From Ciceribacter lividus (GTDB lineage Bacteria > Pseudomonadota > Alphaproteobacteria > Rhizobiales > Rhizobiaceae), in assembly GCF_003337715.1 (NCBI RefSeq), contig NZ_QPIX01000007.1, forward strand, positions 1 through 64,000: a DNA stretch of 64,000 bases, written 5' to 3'. Positions 63,423 to 64,000 of the stretch are shown here, piece after piece. Numbering within the stretch: the first letter of the stretch is position 1; every line of letters starts with the position of its first letter. The translations under genes and the position numbers were made by a program. The notes under the pieces were generated by a model. It was not told the DNA's origin. It saw only the letters and a list, made by a program, of their open reading frames with translations, and ran no database searches.

Positions 63423-64000
63423 CCGCACGAGAACGCCTCATCGTCGGACTGGACGTACCGACGCTGCGTGAAGCCGAAACGATCGTCGACAAGCTTTCGG
63501 ACGACATTCTCTTCTACAAGATCGGTTACCAGCTTGCCTTTGCCGGCGGACTCGAATTTGCCCGCGATCTCGCCGCATCGGGCAAGAAGATCTTTCTCGA
63601 CATGAAGCTGCTCGACATCGACAACACGGTCGCGTCTGGTGTCGAGAACATTGCGAAGATGGGCATGTCGATGCTGACGCTCCACGCCTATCCGAAGGCG
63701 ATGCGTGCGGCGGTCGAGGCCGCCAAGGGCTCCGGCCTCTGCCTGCTCGGGGTCACGGTGCTGACGTCCATGGACGAAGGCGATCTTATCGAGGCCGGCT
63801 ACGAATACGATCCGCACACGCTCGTCCTGCGCAGGGCCGAGCAGGCACGTGCGGCCGGCATGGGCGGCATCGTCTGCTCGGCAGAAGAGGCGCGCGCCGT
63901 TCGCAAGGTCATTGGTCCCGACATGGCACTCGTCACACCGGGCATCCGGCCGGCCGGTGCAGATCGCGGTGACCAGAAGCGGGTCATGACACCCGCCGAC
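63419..64000 (+). CDS. pyrF: orotidine 5'-phosphate decarboxylase (cut by window end)
   Basis: Final step of UMP synthesis. The visible N-terminal 194 codons start with TTG (overlapping the previous stop as TTGA) behind [23 protein letters not shown]. The catalytic Asp-Lys array is in [17 protein letters not shown] and later LGVTVLTS and GIVCSAEEA appear. The gene runs past position 64000, so its C-terminus is not seen. Confidence 0.93.
   Translation, partial: MTARERLIVGLDVPTLREAETIVDKLSDDILFYKIGYQLAFAGGLEFARDLAASGKKIFLDMKLLDIDNTVASGVENIAKMGMSMLTLHAYPKAMRAAVEAAKGSGLCLLGVTVLTSMDEGDLIEAGYEYDPHTLVLRRAEQARAAGMGGIVCSAEEARAVRKVIGPDMALVTPGIRPAGADRGDQKRVMTPAD

Overview
The window is alphaproteobacterial, and gene content and protein similarity point to a Sinorhizobium/Ensifer-type member of the Rhizobiaceae. 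The chromosome is GC-rich, uses the rpsT-dnaA arrangement, and carries rhizobial-type ubiE-ubiB, coaBC, pmtA, a histidine-phosphatase gene and pyrF, plus a ugpBAEC glycerol-3-phosphate uptake operon. The genus is inferred from remembered protein resemblance, not from a database search.

Left chromosomal arm (1-24.86 kb). On the minus strand are an EamA exporter, a methyltransferase, dnaA, rpsT, an enoyl-CoA hydratase and mutM. Then come ubiE and ubiB, a modD-like pyrophosphorylase, coaBC with an overlapping MmcQ/YjbR gene, a class II glutamine amidotransferase, a pirin, a two-gene membrane/flavin-reductase pair, and thiD behind a TPP riboswitch. These are followed by an AraC regulator with a LysE exporter, prfC, dut, an Lrp regulator with a divergent EamA-NIPSNAP pair, two more LysE exporters, cysK and the 3' part of comM.

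Integrated element (about 24,858-52,583; 27.7 kb). comM is split in frame at its G-H-N-L-L-M codons by an element whose first gene is a large serine integrase. The junctions reconstruct an attP with perfect 15-bp inverted arms. From left to right the element holds: the integrase; a hairpin array; a primase-like replication protein; a cargo block with a solitary enlarged flagellin, a LuxR regulator and three exported or membrane proteins, bracketed by a 160-bp imperfect direct repeat; a block of small plus-strand genes closed by a terminator; a second hairpin array; and a tightly overlapping minus-strand transfer operon (MobV-type relaxase, unknown protein, DotA/TraY-like membrane protein, three exported or membrane proteins and two small cytoplasmic ones).

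Defence-like end (45.2-52.5 kb). Three successive modules lie here: a PD-(D/E)XK nuclease-like protein with a zinc-ribbon/gamma-glutamylcyclotransferase fusion; a CBASS-like CD-NTase with a two-TM SLATT effector; and a STAND NTPase ending in a HEPN RNase motif. The last two are each followed by a copy of the right attachment site. Degenerate copies at 48,494 and 50,283 align both with the attP arm and with the comM half of attR. The defence end may therefore have been built by repeated insertion at the same att site. This, together with the uncharacterised nuclease/GGCT pair, is the strongest candidate for an undescribed system in the window.

Right chromosomal arm (52.58-64 kb). After the 5' part of comM come gshB, a cupin gene, ugpC-ugpE-ugpA-ugpB, yraN, rsmI, dnaN, pmtA, a histidine-phosphatase-like gene and the start of pyrF, which runs off the window.
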